In this document: piece by piece, positions 47,300 through 63,000 of the stretch
Layout of the letters: the number at the start of each line of letters is the position of its first letter
Numbering within the stretch: the stretch's first letter is position 1
NCBI GenBank assembly: GCA_963965975.1
Contig: OZ014415.1
Coordinates: forward strand, 2,919,001 to 2,983,000
DNA length: 64,000 nucleotides
Direction: 5' to 3'
From: Xestospongia bergquistia
Lineage: Eukaryota; Porifera; Demospongiae; Haplosclerida; Petrosiidae
Notes under the pieces: generated by a model
Databases searched by the model: none
The model's input: the letters and a program-made list of their open reading frames with translations, nothing else
What the model was told of the DNA's origin: nothing
Translations under genes and position numbers: made by a program

Positions 47300-48530
47300 T
47301 TCCACTGTCTTATAGTAGTATTCCTGCAGAGCCATTAAATGACAACATTTGAGAAGAGTCTTCAGAAACTGCAGATGTTGAGATGATACCAATGACTCCA
47401 TCTCCAACTTATGCTACTACTCAATTTACTGATACACAATTATTAGAACATTCATATGCATATGTTTGTTGACATACAACTTTAATCATGTTACTGTAAT
47501 TATTATGGACTATAAAATAACAAAATGTTTCATTTATAATGTTTGTTTACCATTCCTCCTATATAGATATATTCAATAAAATGAATATCATGGTAGATCA
47601 TACATTTAACAAATTCATGTTCATTTGTATATAATACATGATGATGAGATATATGTATTGATAAGTAGTAAGTATTGCTGTAACAAAACTATTTTATTTT
47701 TTTAAAGATTTCTATTGCATCATTGTCTTCGAATTAAATATTTTGTTGCTTGGTTTTTTTCATTTTCCATAATATAAATATATAATATATTAATGGAAAT
47801 GTTGTATGTTTATTAATTGTTTATGTATTTATAATATATTTATTGCTTACCTTTGTAATAGTTTTTGTTGTTGTTTTCACTGTTAAGTAGTTGAATACAT
47901 TACATGATGTAAGTATGCATGTGTGCATACTAAATAAAACATGTCTTATGTGTTGCATATATATATAGCTGTGAAGTAGTTATCAACCTTATATGGTATA
48001 ATAATAAAGCATTTTCCACCTGGCACACTCTAAGATTATTTTGGACCACATGTTAACTTTATATACACATATAATTTATTCAATTGGCTTGTATACATTT
48101 ATACACTGTCAGCGAGGGAGTGCATGCAACTGTTACAGCATTATCATATCTATCATTCTCAACATTGTCATAATTTTACTCATAGCACTTTTGACAGGAA
48201 ATCTATCAAGATAGAATTGTATGTTATAACTATATTATCCTCTTGATAAAACCAGTACATTCAGTATTATTTTTAAAATTTCTATAATATAGACTAGAAC
48301 TTCTAACTGGACAATCACTGGTGTCAGAGTGCTAGAAATGATTGTTTATAGATTTGACAGAGTTTTCAGTTCTTTGTTTGCTTTATTATTTATGATAGTG
48401 CATTATTATAAAAGGAGGACTATATCACTTGTTTGTAGATACAAAGGAGATGTTGACACTAGTCTGGAGTCTATTGTTGTTACTAACCAACTGAAGTATT
48501 TTGGATCCTTAAAATAGCATTCATTCCACT
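47300..48530 (+). other. Relics of a receptor-like gene: tail and membrane segments (weak)
   Basis: After TATAG at about 47311-47315 the frame reads a tail-like stretch (ETADVEMIPMTPSPTYATT) to TGA at about 47473, but it contains one in-frame TGA near its start. After TTACAG at about 48131-48136 a hydrophobic helix (IIISIILNIVIILLIALL) is open to TAG at about 48213. A 62-codon open frame with another hydrophobic stretch lies at 48329-48517. These look like pieces of a decayed type I receptor. No complete gene can be built. Confidence 0.3.
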
Positions 48531-48986
48531 GTATTTATAGTCTAAGTGTATTTGTTAATAATGTATTTAGTATAATAACAGTATTGTAGTTCATATTTGA
48601 TAAACAATAATGCTTTTAATGACATCATCATATGTAATCAGTATAACACTACCAGTGTTACATTTCAGTCAAGTTATTTTTTACTTCTAAGTAATGGTTG
48701 TCCTTCAGTTTTACATATTGAGTTTTGCACCATAGACGAGTTATTTTAAGAAAGGCTCTGGCTATAGATCCAGCAGCCGAATATAGGTATTAATCCGGAA
48801 GTATGTCTGCGTATGCGCAGAAAGATTTTTAACGCCTTCCTGTTCCTGCAGTTAATAATGATAATAATAATTATTAATAAGCAAAAGCAAAGAATTATTT
48901 TTAACTTTATTCTTTAAGTCTCATTATTATCATTATCATAAAAACAACACTCATTGTTAAGAGTTGAGTTTATACAAGTCAAGTAA

Positions 48987-50385
48987 TCAATCATAGCACT
49001 TCGTGCAAAACCATAACTTAGATTTTGGTGGGTTTTTCATATCCAAGCATGAAAAATGATACCAATTAAGGCAGCAATCACAGACAACTGATGCTTGAGT
49101 TTCATCATGAATTTGATTAGTGCATCTTCACAGTACCAAATGGGGTTTTCTTTAAGGATGTCCACAACACCCATTAGTGCTACAATACTTCCTACAACTT
49201 TCCAAACAAACATTCTAAGCAAGAGACAGATATCTTTTCTTGTCTAACTTCAATGTCATTCTCTTCTACTATCTTATCACCTGCTACAGCACTTCAACAT
49301 CAACAAACGATAGAATCACTATATAAAGAGTAGAGAGTGAAGTCTTTATCACTCATCACAACCTTAGTACATTCCCATTTGGGATTTGTGTGCTTAAAGG
49401 TTTGGACCATTTTGGTTATGGCTTCTTCTGTTTCCATCGTTGTCAAGAACATCAGCACTACTTCACCCTGACCATTGCCATCAATGAACATAATTAAGAA
49501 CAGAGGCATTCTCAAAATGATCAGTTTATAAGTGGCATCAACAAGAATTACCTCAGGATACAAATCAAAGACGGACTTCATAATATTGTCTTGGAACAGT
49601 AAGCCCGTAAAAGTGTTGCTAGCATCAGTGAATACTTCAATTGACAAACCTAAGAAGATTTAATTCACATACATGTACAAGTATGTGAATAATGATATTA
49701 ATATACCTGTCATATCTCTTAACTTCTTAACAAGAGTGTCTAGATTATTTCCATCCTCTTTACTTACTAGTCCAGTCTGTATGTTGCTAATGTCTTTCAG
49801 TGTAACAACCTTCCCTACTGTGACACTAAGATGTTGTTGAAGCAACTTCTTGTTAACTTTCATCTTTAAAAACCCTTATACTTCCTTCCTGGTTTCACAA
49901 TCAAGAATCCGGAATTGAAGGTGATCATATATTAATCAAGCTATCATAGCAATTCAGGTAATGACTTCTTACTTTGCTAACATCATGGGTGTGGTTTTCA
50001 TTAACATCAGTGACAATCAAATGCTGCCTGTCATCACTTAGAGATAGTTTGACTTAGCCTTACATTCTTGCTTAATAGTACTATAAAAACATTGTGAAGT
50101 TTAGACCTAACTATATAAACTACACAAATATATCAGTACTGACCTCTGATTAGGTCTCTTTCCTTTTCCTTTACCCTGATACTTTTTACCACCAAACAAA
50201 CAGGAAAGATTGATGTAGTAGTAAACTAAGTCTTGATTAGCTTTTGCAGCCTTAAGTGGAATTCTTTTACTGGCAGTCTTTGGGTCACTGTGACTCAATT
50301 GAACTGATTTCACCTTCTCGTATGCTGTCACTTTCTCTTTCAAATGGAGATACGAGGAGAACCTTTCTCCAACGGTAAAGCACAC
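48987..50385 (-). pseudogene. MULE/FAR1-ZSWIM-like transposase with C-terminal PHD finger, decayed
   Basis: Exon A (50385-50144) encodes a FAR1-like N-terminus (YEKVKSVQLSHSDPKT, INLSCLFGGKKYQGKGKGKRP); exon B (50036-49973) continues in frame with HLIVTDVNENHTHDVSK. The next exon (start near 49895 to 49707) has a stop and frame change just before KMKVNKKLLQQHL. Exon D (from 49648) has the MULE transposase core (VILVDATYKLIILRMPL, VVMSDKDF) and ends early at TGA 49300-49302. Further on, 49100-48987 reads a PHD-finger half (VVCDCCLNWYHFSCL, WFCTKC) in another frame. The parts are in family order but broken at least twice, so this is probably an inactive element. Confidence 0.7.
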
Positions 50386-51096
50386 AAGATCTATCGAAGT
50401 AAGGAAGGTCTGTGGAACTTAGCTGTTATCATTTCGACTACGTCCGCATACCCCAGTATATCATTGTGAGAGGGCCACACTTTCGATCTAAAATTATCTT
50501 TCTCTCTGGTTGATTCTCTTCGCTAAGGCAACAACAGTCACAACACTGTGACGCTTTCTCTTAGTTGATTGTACTAACACACTTCACTTAGGTAAGGTAA
50601 ATACACGTGGTTTAAGTTTTGTCTATGGCCTTAGTAATTTTATCATTGTGTCTATAGTTTAATTTACTTTAAATTGTCAAACATTTGATCATGGTATATA
50701 TTTTGAACCAAATGAATTAAATGTCAAAACACACAAATTTAATATAAATATGCACAAATTTAATATAAAACACAGAAATTTAATATAATAGTTACAGTTA
50801 TAATAGTTATAAATGAATAGTTATAAATGAATATAACATTTATATGATGTTTGTATTTTGTGTGTAATAACACTATATAGGCAATTTATAATCACATTTA
50901 ATGTCATACATTACATTATACTCTTACCAAATCACTAAATTACCTCAATATAAAATGTAACCATTTCATATAAAGATGTCAGTAATGTTGTTATATCATT
51001 TTCTCTATAATGGCAACTTTTATAGTACTAGAGTAATGGAATAAAATGACATAGTAGTAATAATTTTAACATAAACTTTACCACACTATAGTCACA
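50386..51096. other. Upstream region of the Ig/FN3 gene; no gene seen
   Basis: 50700-50830 has short repeats of the type cacaaatttaatataa. The promoter of the gene starting at 51097 should lie here; I cannot define a core element. Confidence 0.45.
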
Positions 51097-54000
51097 ATGA
51101 TACAACAATGGTTGCTGATATTCATGATTATAACACTGGGAGAGGCTGCATTTGGTACTCTACCTCCTCTACCTACTACTGGTACAATATATACAATATT
51201 ATATTATATGTTTATATTATAGTATTATATAGGTGTGAGACTTTATTTAAGTTATGAGAATAGAGTAATACCTAACTACTTTATGATCAGAGCCACTCAG
51301 TTCTATGATGTGGATCAAAATGTTGATGGTCAAAATGATGGTATATGGTGTCAGAGTGCTCTTAATGAGAGTATGATAGGTGTCTGGTACTTACCTAATG
51401 GATCACCAGTACCTACACAAAGGAGAGCTACTCCATTAGAATCATATAATACTAATATCACTGGTCAAGTGGGTCTACTTAGACGTGGTGGGATAGGTTC
51501 AGTTCAAGGACTATACTCTTGTATTATTCCTAATAAAGAAGGAATAAATCAGACACTATATGTAGCTGTGTATGGTGATGCTGGGTTTGATAACAGTGGT
51601 AAGTTGTATGTATATATTTGTAATGCACATAGTGTTTGAAACTAACCTTGCAACAAAACTGCATATACAAGTAATTCAATTATTTTTTTATTAAACAGTT
51701 GAACAATATATAATAAAAACATAATCATAAATATAGAGAGATATACTTTTGATAACAGTAGTGAATTGTACATAATTTAATGCATTTCATGTTGATGCCA
51801 ATTATTACTAACCTTAAGTTTGAGGATTGCTTTTTGTAGACAGTTATCGTGCACAGTACATGTAATAGTCATAGTTGTAAATATTATAGTGATGTACACT
51901 TGTAAGTTTGCATAATAACTTTATTGGCAAATCTAACAATTATTACTTTTATGTTTACATAAAACAAAAGGAATACATATATTTTACCTTTAATGTGCCT
52001 AATTATTATCCTTTTTAGGTGGTCCTGTAATAGAACGTAACAAATCTCTAACATTTAGTCTATTGTCTACAAGAGATACTAATCCTCCAGTGTTCACTCT
52101 CTACTTTAATGTCACAAATACACCTCCTACAACAGTGACATGTTCTGTTAATGACAATACATTTGTTATTACTGAAGAAGATTTAAATTGTGTACCTGCA
52201 ATGACTGCTGATCCTATTAGAGTTGGAGTGACTGTAACTATTAGGAGGAGAGAAGCTGGTGAATATACTTGTACTATAAGAACAGATATATCAGTATCAC
52301 ACACTCCATTTCAAACTATTGCTACTACTCCTGGTATAAATATTAGTGGTAAGCTACAACTTTAATGTCATTATAATAATATAATTGTAATTACTAGTAA
52401 TTGATACACCTACTGACTTAAATTCTTCCAGAACTGGTCTAACATCAGCTCTACTTACTTGGTCACCTCCCATTATTAATACTCCAACAGTAATAGGTTA
52501 TGAGGTGTTCCTTGATATATCTAATGGTACAAGAGTTAAAATGAACACAAATACTACAGAACTAAATATAACTTCACTACAACCTGATGTCAATTACACA
52601 GCATTTGTTGTAGCCTATGGAGGAGGCCTACCTAGTGAGCATATTAATACTACAATATCTCAAGGTAAACTCACTTGTTGTTTTCACACACATTGAAGTT
52701 TATATGTTTCTTTAATCAGTTATATCTGCTGAGGTAACTGGTCCCAATACTCCATTGTCATATGGTTCCAACTTTACAGTAAGATGTACAGCACATTTAT
52801 CAGTTGAACTTAATGAAGTAGTAATACAAGTGATGTGGACTGATCAGGATAGAAATCCTATTAATATGACTACTGGGGATTTATCAGTTGGTAGTGGATT
52901 AGATACAAACACATTACTGGATACTAATACATATTCATTGGAATTGAACTTTAATAATCTACAAACTTCTCAAGTTGGAAGGTATACATGTTGTTCAACA
53001 TTTATTGAACAGGACAATGAGTTATTTATACTACCAAGACATTTTATAGTGTCTGTACAAGGTTAGTATGCAGTTTCAGATCTTTGCAATAGTTTATTGT
53101 ATTTCATATTATAGTTCCAGATCCAATTGTGAGTACACTAGTTACTCCTAATTCTGAACTAAATAATCGTAACTTTGAGAGTGGTATGGTTTCTGTGGAA
53201 TGTCTTGTTATCATAACATCACTGGATGTAGACACTAATGTCAATATTACATGGTTTGGACCAAATGGAGTAGTAGTTCATGATAATACTCGATATAGTA
53301 TTGATACTGGTCAGCTAAATAATACAGTATATGGTAGTAGTTTAAATATCACTGATCTATCATTAACTGGAGACAATGGAACACAGTATTACTGTATAGC
53401 TCAAGTTGGAGCAAATGATAGTTTTGTCTTCTCTTCATTTATAATTCCTTCAGAAGCAAGATCTGAAAAAGTTACTGTTATAGTTGAAGGTACACCTTAA
53501 TTATTATAGTGAATGATATCTTGAGTTTGTATCTTGTAGCTGTACCTTCACCTTCAGTGGAATCAATCCCTCTTGGCCTACCTTTTGTTGGCAGGACATT
53601 TACTTTAACCTGTAATGCTGTTGTACCAGATAATGTAATAGGATTAGCTACTATTAGTAATATCACATGGCTCTATAATGGTAATGAAACTCTTGGAGAT
53701 AATGTGATACAGACTTATAATGGAAGTAGTTTAACATTTTCCCCAGTCAGTCAGACTCAAGAAGGATTATATACATGTGTGGCTATTCTCAGTATACCTG
53801 GTATACCTCTACAGAGAAATGCTACTGTTAACTATAACCTCCGTACACTTGGTAAGATTAGATATTCTTAATTCTATAGCATTTCTTTTTTGTGTACACA
53901 GGTAATCCTATTGTTAGTATTATTAAATCTGGAACTAATATTGCTGGTAATATGTATAGCTTGTTATGTTCTGTGAGTGTAGTCACTGATATACCCGATG

Positions 54001-57000
54001 TCACTTGGTTTGACAGTAAGAGGACAAAAGTAATGAATGACACTGGAATCACTCTGACATTCACTATGATGTCAAACACTCTCTACATTTCTGAACTACA
54101 ATTTAATCCATTGAATTATACACATATTGGTGAATACATATGTGAAGCTAATCTAACTGTTGTGCGCTCTGACTTAACTTTTGATGGATTTAACAGTGAT
54201 AAGACAACTGTTTATGTCAAAAGTCAGTTTAATATATAATATGATTGATTTACTTTATTTACTATCTCTTCTTTATCAGTACCAACTCCAACTGTCTCTA
54301 TAACTCCTGGTAATCCACTTATGTTCACTCGTGCAACTCAACAATATTTGTCTTGTAATGTCAATCTCAATGATCCTATTCCTCTTACACCAAATGTTAC
54401 TATTAACTTGGAGAAGAATGGACAACCAATAGATCTGTCTAATTCTAGGATTCATAAGACCTTGACAATCAATAATAATGTCTATTCTACAATACTCACA
54501 TTCACTCCTGTAGACAATGATGATGCTGGTAATTATACTTGTACTGGAACTGTTAGTTCTGTAGTGTCTGGATCTATAGGGTCTGGAGGTAACTTTGAAG
54601 TGGAACCTTTGATTATTGGTAGCAGTAATTTTGCACAGACTGGACTGATAGTACATGGTCAGTCTATTGATTTGTTAATATGCGAATTTAGTTCATTCTA
54701 TCATTGTAGCTATACCAGCTCCAGTAATCAATGTTACTGCTATTTGTACTGTTGCTATAGGAAAGAGCTATTCTGTAGTGTGTTCAGTAGATGTGGATGA
54801 TAACCTCTATAATATTGTTATCATTACCACTATAGTCAAAATTAGAGAAGGTGTGGTTAATTCTTCTATGAACTCTGGAGATAACAGTGTATCTATATCC
54901 TACACTCCACTGATGACATCATATAGTGGACAATATCAATGTATAATGAACATTAGTCAGATTGATATCAGCTATCAAGACTCTTATGTTGAAACATTTA
55001 ACATCAATACAACTAGTAGGTTATGTGTTCAATATATCTTTGTATGGTAATTATACGAAGTGTCATGTCATGTAACACCAGACTGATGTTTTTCTGTATA
55101 AATAGTAGTACATGTACTCTTATATGTCTACTGTGTAATTCATATTTTAATTAACTATTTATCTATATATGTGTTACATCAGACTCTTTGTGTAACTATT
55201 CCTTCTAGTTCCACAGCCAGCTGTTACTGTCTCTATTGATCATGTTGAACCAAATTCAATAATAGAGGCAACACATCTTGATATAGTATGTACTGTTAAC
55301 ATCAGTGATGCTGTTAATACTGGAGTTAATGTTGATGTTGAGTGGTCTGTTAATGATGGTTCTCCTCTTACTAATAACAGTGACTACACTATTAGTTCAC
55401 TGACTATGTTAGGATCACACATGTACACTAGTACATTACGTATTGAAAGTTTGAGTTTGACCAGAGACAATGGTGCTATGTACTATTGTACTGTGAGTGT
55501 TCTACCATCTCCTATATCGTCTTATATTACTGGTAATAAGAAAAACAACAGTATTAGACTGATTGTGGCAGGTATGATATTTAATTGTACATACAGTAAT
55601 AGTATTATTATTGTTAATTAATTTATAGATTTTACTGCTGATCATGTGATAGTTGATATTTTATTTCCAACCACACCCACTGCTGGAGAACAGTTTACTA
55701 TGACATGTGATATCAGTATACCTGAAAGACTAGTACATGATCTTACTAGACTTGCAGTAATATGGAGTTATGATCTAGCTAGAGAGCAAAGAGTTGAAGT
55801 AATTAACAGTGATGCTACAATAGGAAATGTTACTAAGATTGGTAGTCTTATGTTAAGTAATCTAACAATTTATCCAGTGAAGACATCTGATGGTAGAAGG
55901 TATTATTGTTCAGTGATATTTAATGATTTAGGAGTTAGTGATCATGTATTGAGAGATCTTAATGTTCAGAGTAAGTTATTATAGGAAATCAAATTAAATA
56001 TTGTTAATCCACTTTCCACAGTTCCTCCACCCAGTATGGTTATCACACGTAGTCCTTCTACTGGTCCTATCTATGAGAGTACTAACTTCAACCTGACCTG
56101 TGTTGGTACACTACCTAGTGTAGTGAACAAAAATGTATCAGCTACTGTAGTCTGGTTTGATCCTCAAGGCAATACTATACCTGTTGAATCACGACGTATG
56201 ATGACTAATGTTACTAGTAATGGAAACAATGAGTTTGAGAGTACACTAGTGTTTCTACCAATTGATAATGGAGATCATAATAGTAACTTTAATGACACTG
56301 GAACATATACCTGTCAGATGACTATTAGTTCGAGTGATCCTTTAATTATTAGTGGAATAAACAATACTACTGAGACAATAACTGTTCAAAGTAAGTAATA
56401 TTTACTTTTTTACATAATGTTAGTATTCCTAACCAGCTTTACCTGATATGGAATTAAATATCTCTACTGTGGGATCTACTGAAGTAGGTCAAAACCTCAA
56501 TATCACTTGTACAGTGAGAGTAGTAGAGAGATTAGTTGTTACAGCAAATATTGCAATAATGAAAATAAACACTACAGATTTATATTTACTACAAGATATA
56601 GACATTCCCTATATTATTACCACTGATGACACTGGGTGTGAAACTAATTGGACAATAATATTGGAACCAATGAGGTTTGAAGACAGAGGAGTATATATAT
56701 GTGAATCTTATTTTAATGTGACTGGTGTTAAAGGAAGTAATGATCCAGCAACTGCTACTTATGATGCTCAATCAAGAGAACAGGACTACATACTGATTGT
56801 TGACTGTAAGTTACACAATAATATTAGTATTATTATATAAACTATTTGTTATTATTTTGTAGTTCCTCCTGCAAGTTTAACTATCTCTCAAAGTCATGAT
56901 GGAGTACTCTATGCTGGTACAGCATTCTTTCTCAGATGTGTGATTACATTGAATGATCTTGTGACAATACCTGTTATTGTGAGAAATCAATGGACAAAAA

Positions 57001-60000
57001 ATAGCATATCTGTTCCTAGTGGTTTTTCAAATAATGCTACTATCACAGAAGGTCTTATACAAAATGTCTTACTTCAATATGAAGCTACACTTCATTTCAA
57101 TCCATTGGATAATACTGATGACAGTGGAGAGTATTTCTGTAATTTTAATATACTATCTAATATCAGTGACTATGACTATATAAGGAATACATCAGCTAAT
57201 ACTAGCACTACTATTACTTCTGTACAAGGTACATTGTATTTAATTCCATTTACACTATGTATATTATTATGTTGTGGATTTAATGATATGATAAATACTT
57301 TCCATATCTTTCTTATAGCAATCCCATCTCCAATAATGAACATTATGACAACTGGTATAGACAGACCTGGTGAAGAATATAACATTACTTGTACTGTTGA
57401 AGTCATTGACAGACTTATAGTGACACCAACTATTGTATGGATCAAAAATAGTGTTAATACATCATTAGTATCTGATGACCTAAATACTATCAGTGTACCA
57501 TCAGTACTTAGTAATATCTCAGATACAACGTACTCTCTGTCACTGTTCTTCTCTTCACTTAATACCTCTGATGCTGGACAATATACATGTCAAGCTACCA
57601 TCACAGTGAATGAGATTATTGTCACAGTAACTAACACTAGTTTACAAGATCTACCATTACAGAGTAAGTTTTAAAATGTAGAAATCATATTGACATGAAC
57701 TATGCAGTTAAAAGTTCTCACTGGCAGCTAATAAACTTACTCTTTCTCTTTCTTCTTACAGTTCCCACTCCTTATCTAGCTATTAGTCTATCAAGACAAA
57801 GTGACTATTTAGCTGGTAGTGAACTGACTATTACATGTGATATTACAATAGATCCTCATGTTAATACTCCTTTTATTGTTAACACTGTATGGACAATGTT
57901 AGATGAGGTGAGCAGTGGAATTGGAATGCAACTAACAGATCCTGAGATCCTCAAAGATAGCTCTGGTAGAGGATGGTCAAGAATCTTACTTATAGATCCT
58001 GTAAAAACTGACTTCAATACTTATCAGTCTCAAGTTCAATTCAGTACTCTCAGTAGTTCATTGGACTCTGGAATGTATACATGTATTGTTGATGTGATAC
58101 CAATATCTGGTTATAGTTATGTTAATGCAGCCAGTACTACTAATATTACTACAAACTTTACTGTTGAAGGTATGTGTTCATTACTTTGTACAATGCAGTA
58201 TTAATAAAGGTTATTTGTGACTTTAATTCAAGAAATATATTGTCATATTTATTATATTTTCTTATAGACCCAGTTATTAGAAACTTAACTGCCATGCCAG
58301 ACTCATTTCTGGGTCTGGAGACATCTTGTCCTGCCTCAGACCCTTATGATAAATTTACTCTAGTATGTACTGCTAGTAAACCATCTCAAGTAATACCAAG
58401 TCTCGAAGTGATCTGGCTACATAATGGTACAATACATCAAGGTGTAGTTACCACTCAAAATGATGACACTTTTGTAACAAATACTTTGAGTTTCCCAACA
58501 AGTTTTGCTAATGATTCTGGTACTTACACTTGCATAGCTAAACTAACCATTCTTGAGTCTCCTGACATCAGTTTAACAGAGAATAGTACCATCACTTTGA
58601 GACGTAAGTGAAATTATATTATAATATTATATTATCTTTTATTTAAAATAAATATAGCTCAAAGTAAACCTTATCCTGCCATTGATATATCATCAACAGT
58701 TGGACAGACTAACTGTACTATCTACTTTACTGTTCCATCTATTGCCTATACACCTGAGATATATCATATCAACTATATTGGTCTAGAATTACAGAATACT
58801 TTAACTACTAGTTCTAGTCTAGTGGGTACTGACAACATTACTGCTGTTAACTTGATGTATCAGATCACATTAACTGGTCTAGAGGAAGCTAACACTTATA
58901 ACTTCATGGTTGTATCTACTAACTGTATTGGTAATACTAGTAGTGAAACAATGAACTTTACTACCCTACCATCATGTAAGTGAACTATTACATTTTGGGT
59001 TGTCTTCAAATTATTGTATGTCACTTTTTCTATTTTTCAGTGCCAACTGCTCCTCCAAGGAACTTTATCAACACAACCTTCCTTTCCCGTAGTGTTACAT
59101 TAGACTGGAATCTACCAGTTAGAGTAGATCAAAATGGAGAGATAATAGGATATAACTTGACTTGTATACAAAACAACGGATCTGAAGTCTGTGGACTGAC
59201 AGCCACTCAGAGTTCTCTGGTGACAATGTTTACTATTCCAGTATTACTACCATTTACTGAGTACACTTGTAATCTGTCATTTATTAATGTTGTTGGTGAA
59301 GGACCAGATACACAATATAGATTTGAAACAGCTCAAGATAGTAAGTTCAATTTTCAATTTGCTTGATAATTGTTGTTTTTCTCAATAGGACCTGATGATG
59401 GTCCTCAAAACTTTACTTCCACTCCAACCATAACTGATGTTACATTTAATTGGAGACGTCCAACTACTCCTAATGGCATTATCAGACAATATAATCTCAC
59501 TGTAATAAACATAGATACTAACCAAGCTTTTGTAGAAATTATCAACGTGACTCCTAACCAAGAAATCGTGTCTATGACTATTGATGGATTTTCCCCTTAT
59601 CAGAATTACACTGCTACTGTTTCAGCTACTACAGTAGTTGGATATGGACCTAGTGCTATTACTAATGGAAGAACTGATCCTTATAGTAAGTCAATATTAT
59701 ACTATCTGTTGTTACTATAATTTTCTTTATAATTACTTCTGAATCTCTCCTTCTTACCATACCATTGGTAACATGTTTATTAATAATACTATACCTATAC
59801 AATATACATATATAGGCAAAAGAAACTTTAGCAGATAGATGTACAGACATAACTTGATCAAAAGAACTAAGAGTTTTTTGATAACAACAACAAATACACT
59901 AAGAAAATATTAAATACATTCATCTCTTTAGTGATATGCCACTAGAGGTAGTAACTCTAAGGTAGCCCAGCAACACAAGCTACCTGTCAACATAAACTTA

Positions 60001-63000
60001 TTTAGTACTTACTATCATTGTAGCTATTCCAGCTCCAAAGATCAATGTCATTACAACTGGTACTGGTACTGTGGGAGAGAGCTATTCTGCAGTGTGTACA
60101 GTAGAGGTGGATGAGAACATCTATAATATTGTTGTCAATGCCATTATAATCAAGGTTGAAGAAGGTGTGGTTAATTTTTCTATGACCTCTAGAGATAACA
60201 ATGTGTCTATATCGTACACTCCACTAATGACATCACATAGTGGACAGTATCAATGTATAGTGAACATTAGTCAGATTGATATCAGTTACCAAGACTCTTA
60301 TGTTGAAACATTTAATATTAACACAACTAGTAAGTTATGTATTCAATATATCTTTGTATGGTAATTATACAAAGTGTTATGTCATATGATATAATACTGA
60401 TGTTTCTCTGTATAATATATTAATACTCTGATATGTCTATTGTGTAATTTAATTTAATTAGTTATAGATCACATCAGACTCTTTGTGTAACTATTCCTTC
60501 TAGTTCCACAGCCAACTGTTACTGTCTCTATTGATCATGTTGAACCAAATTCACTAATAGAGGCAACATATCTTGATATAGTATGTTCAGTTAACATCAG
60601 TGATGCTGTTAATACTGGAGTTAATGTTGATGTTGAGTGGTCTGTTAATGATGGTTCTCCTCTTACTAATAACAGTGACTACACTATTAGTTCACTGACT
60701 ATGTTAGGATCACACATGTACACTAGTACATTACGTATTGAAAGTTTGAGTTTGACCAGAGACAATGGTGCTATGTACTATTGTACTGTGAGTGTTCTAC
60801 CATCTCCTATATCGTCTTATATTACTGGTAATAAGAAAAACAACAGTATTAGACTGATTGTGGCAGGTATGATATTTAATTGTACATACAGTAATAGTAT
60901 TATTATTGTTAATTAATTTATAGATTTTACTGCTGATCATGTGATAGTTGATATTTTATTTCCAACCACACCCACTGCTGGAGAACAGTTTACTATGACA
61001 TGTGATATCAGTATACCTGAAAGACTAGTACATGATCTTACTAGACTTGCAGTAATATGGAGTTATGATCTAGCTAGAGAGCAAAGAGTTGAAGTAATTA
61101 ACAGTGATGCTACAATAGGAAATGTTACTAAGATTGGTAGTCTTATGTTAAGTAATCTAACAATTTATCCAGTGAAGACATCTGATGGTAGAAGGTATTA
61201 TTGTTCAGTGATATTTAATGATTTAGGAGTTAATGATCATGTATTGAGAGATCTTAATATTCAGAGTAAGTTATTATAGGAAATCAAATTAAATATTGTT
61301 AATCCACTTTCCACAGTTCCTCCACCCAGTATGGTTATCACACGTACTCCTTTTACTGGTCCTATCTATGAGAGTACTAACTTCAACCTGACCTGTGTTG
61401 GTACACTACCTAGTGTAGTGAACAAAAATGTATCAGCTACTGTAGTCTGGTTTGATCCTCAAGGCAATACTATACCTGTTGAATCACGACGTATGATGAC
61501 TAATGTTACTAGTAATGGAAACAACAAGTTTGAGAGTACACTAGTGTTTTTACCAATTGATAATGGAGATCATAATAGTAACTTTAATGACACTGGAACA
61601 TATACCTGTCAGATGACTATTAGTTCGAGTGATCCTTTAATTATTAGTGGAATAAACAATACTACTGAGACAATAACTGTTCAAAGTAAGTAATATTTAC
61701 TTTTTTACATAATGTTAGTATTCCTAACCAGCTTTACCTGATATGGAATTAAATATCTCTACTGTGGGATCTACTGAAGTAGGTCAAAACCTCCATATCA
61801 CTTGTACAGTGAGAGTAGTAGAGAGATTAGTTGTTACAGCAAATATTGCAATAATGAAAATAAACACTACAGATTTATATTTACTACAAGATATAGACAT
61901 TCCCTATATTATTACCACTGATGACACTGGGTGTGAAACTAATTGGACAATAATATTGGAACCAATGAGGTTTGAAGACAGAGGAGTATATATATGTGAA
62001 TCTGATTTTAATGTGACTGGTGTTAAAGGAAGTAATGATCCAGCAACTGCTACTTATGATACTCAATCAAGAGAACAGGACTACATACTGATTGTTGACT
62101 GTAAGTTACACAATAATATTAGTATTATTATATAAACTATTTGTTATTATTTTGTAGTTCCTCCTGCAAGTTTAACTATCTCTCAAAGTCATGATGGAGT
62201 ACTCTATGCTGGTACAGCATTCTTTCTCAGATGTGTGATTACATTGAATGATCTTGTGACAATACCTGTTATTGTGAGAAATCAATGGACAAAAAATAGC
62301 ATATCTGTTTCTAGTGGTTTTTCAAATAATGCTACTATCACAGAAGGTCTTATACAAAATGTCTTACTTCAATATGAAGCTACACTTCACTTCAATCCAT
62401 TGGATAATACTGATGACAGTGGAGAGTATTTCTGTAATTTTAATATACTATCTAATATCAGTGACTATGACTATATAAGGAATACATCAGCTAATACTAG
62501 CACTACTATTACTTCTGTACAAGGTACATTGTATTTAATTCCATTTACACTATGTATATTATTGTGTAGTGGATTTAATGATATGATAAATACTTTCCAT
62601 ATCTTTCTTATAGCAATCCCATCTCCAATAATGAACATTATGACAACTGGTATAGCCAGACCTGGTGAAGAATATAACATTACTTGTACTGTTGAAGTCA
62701 TTGACAGACTTATAGTGACACCAACTATTGTATGGATCAAAAATAGTGTTAATACATCATTAGTATCTGATTACCTAAACACTATCAGTGTACCATCAGT
62801 ACTTAGTAATATCTCAGATACAATGTACTCTCTGTCACTGTTCTTCTCTTCACTTAATACCTCTGATGCTGGACATTATACATGTCAAGCTACCATCACA
62901 GTGAATGAGATTAATGTTACAGTAACTAACACTAGTTTACAAGATCTACCATTACAGAGTAAGTTTTAAAATGTAGAAATCATATTGACATGAACTATGC

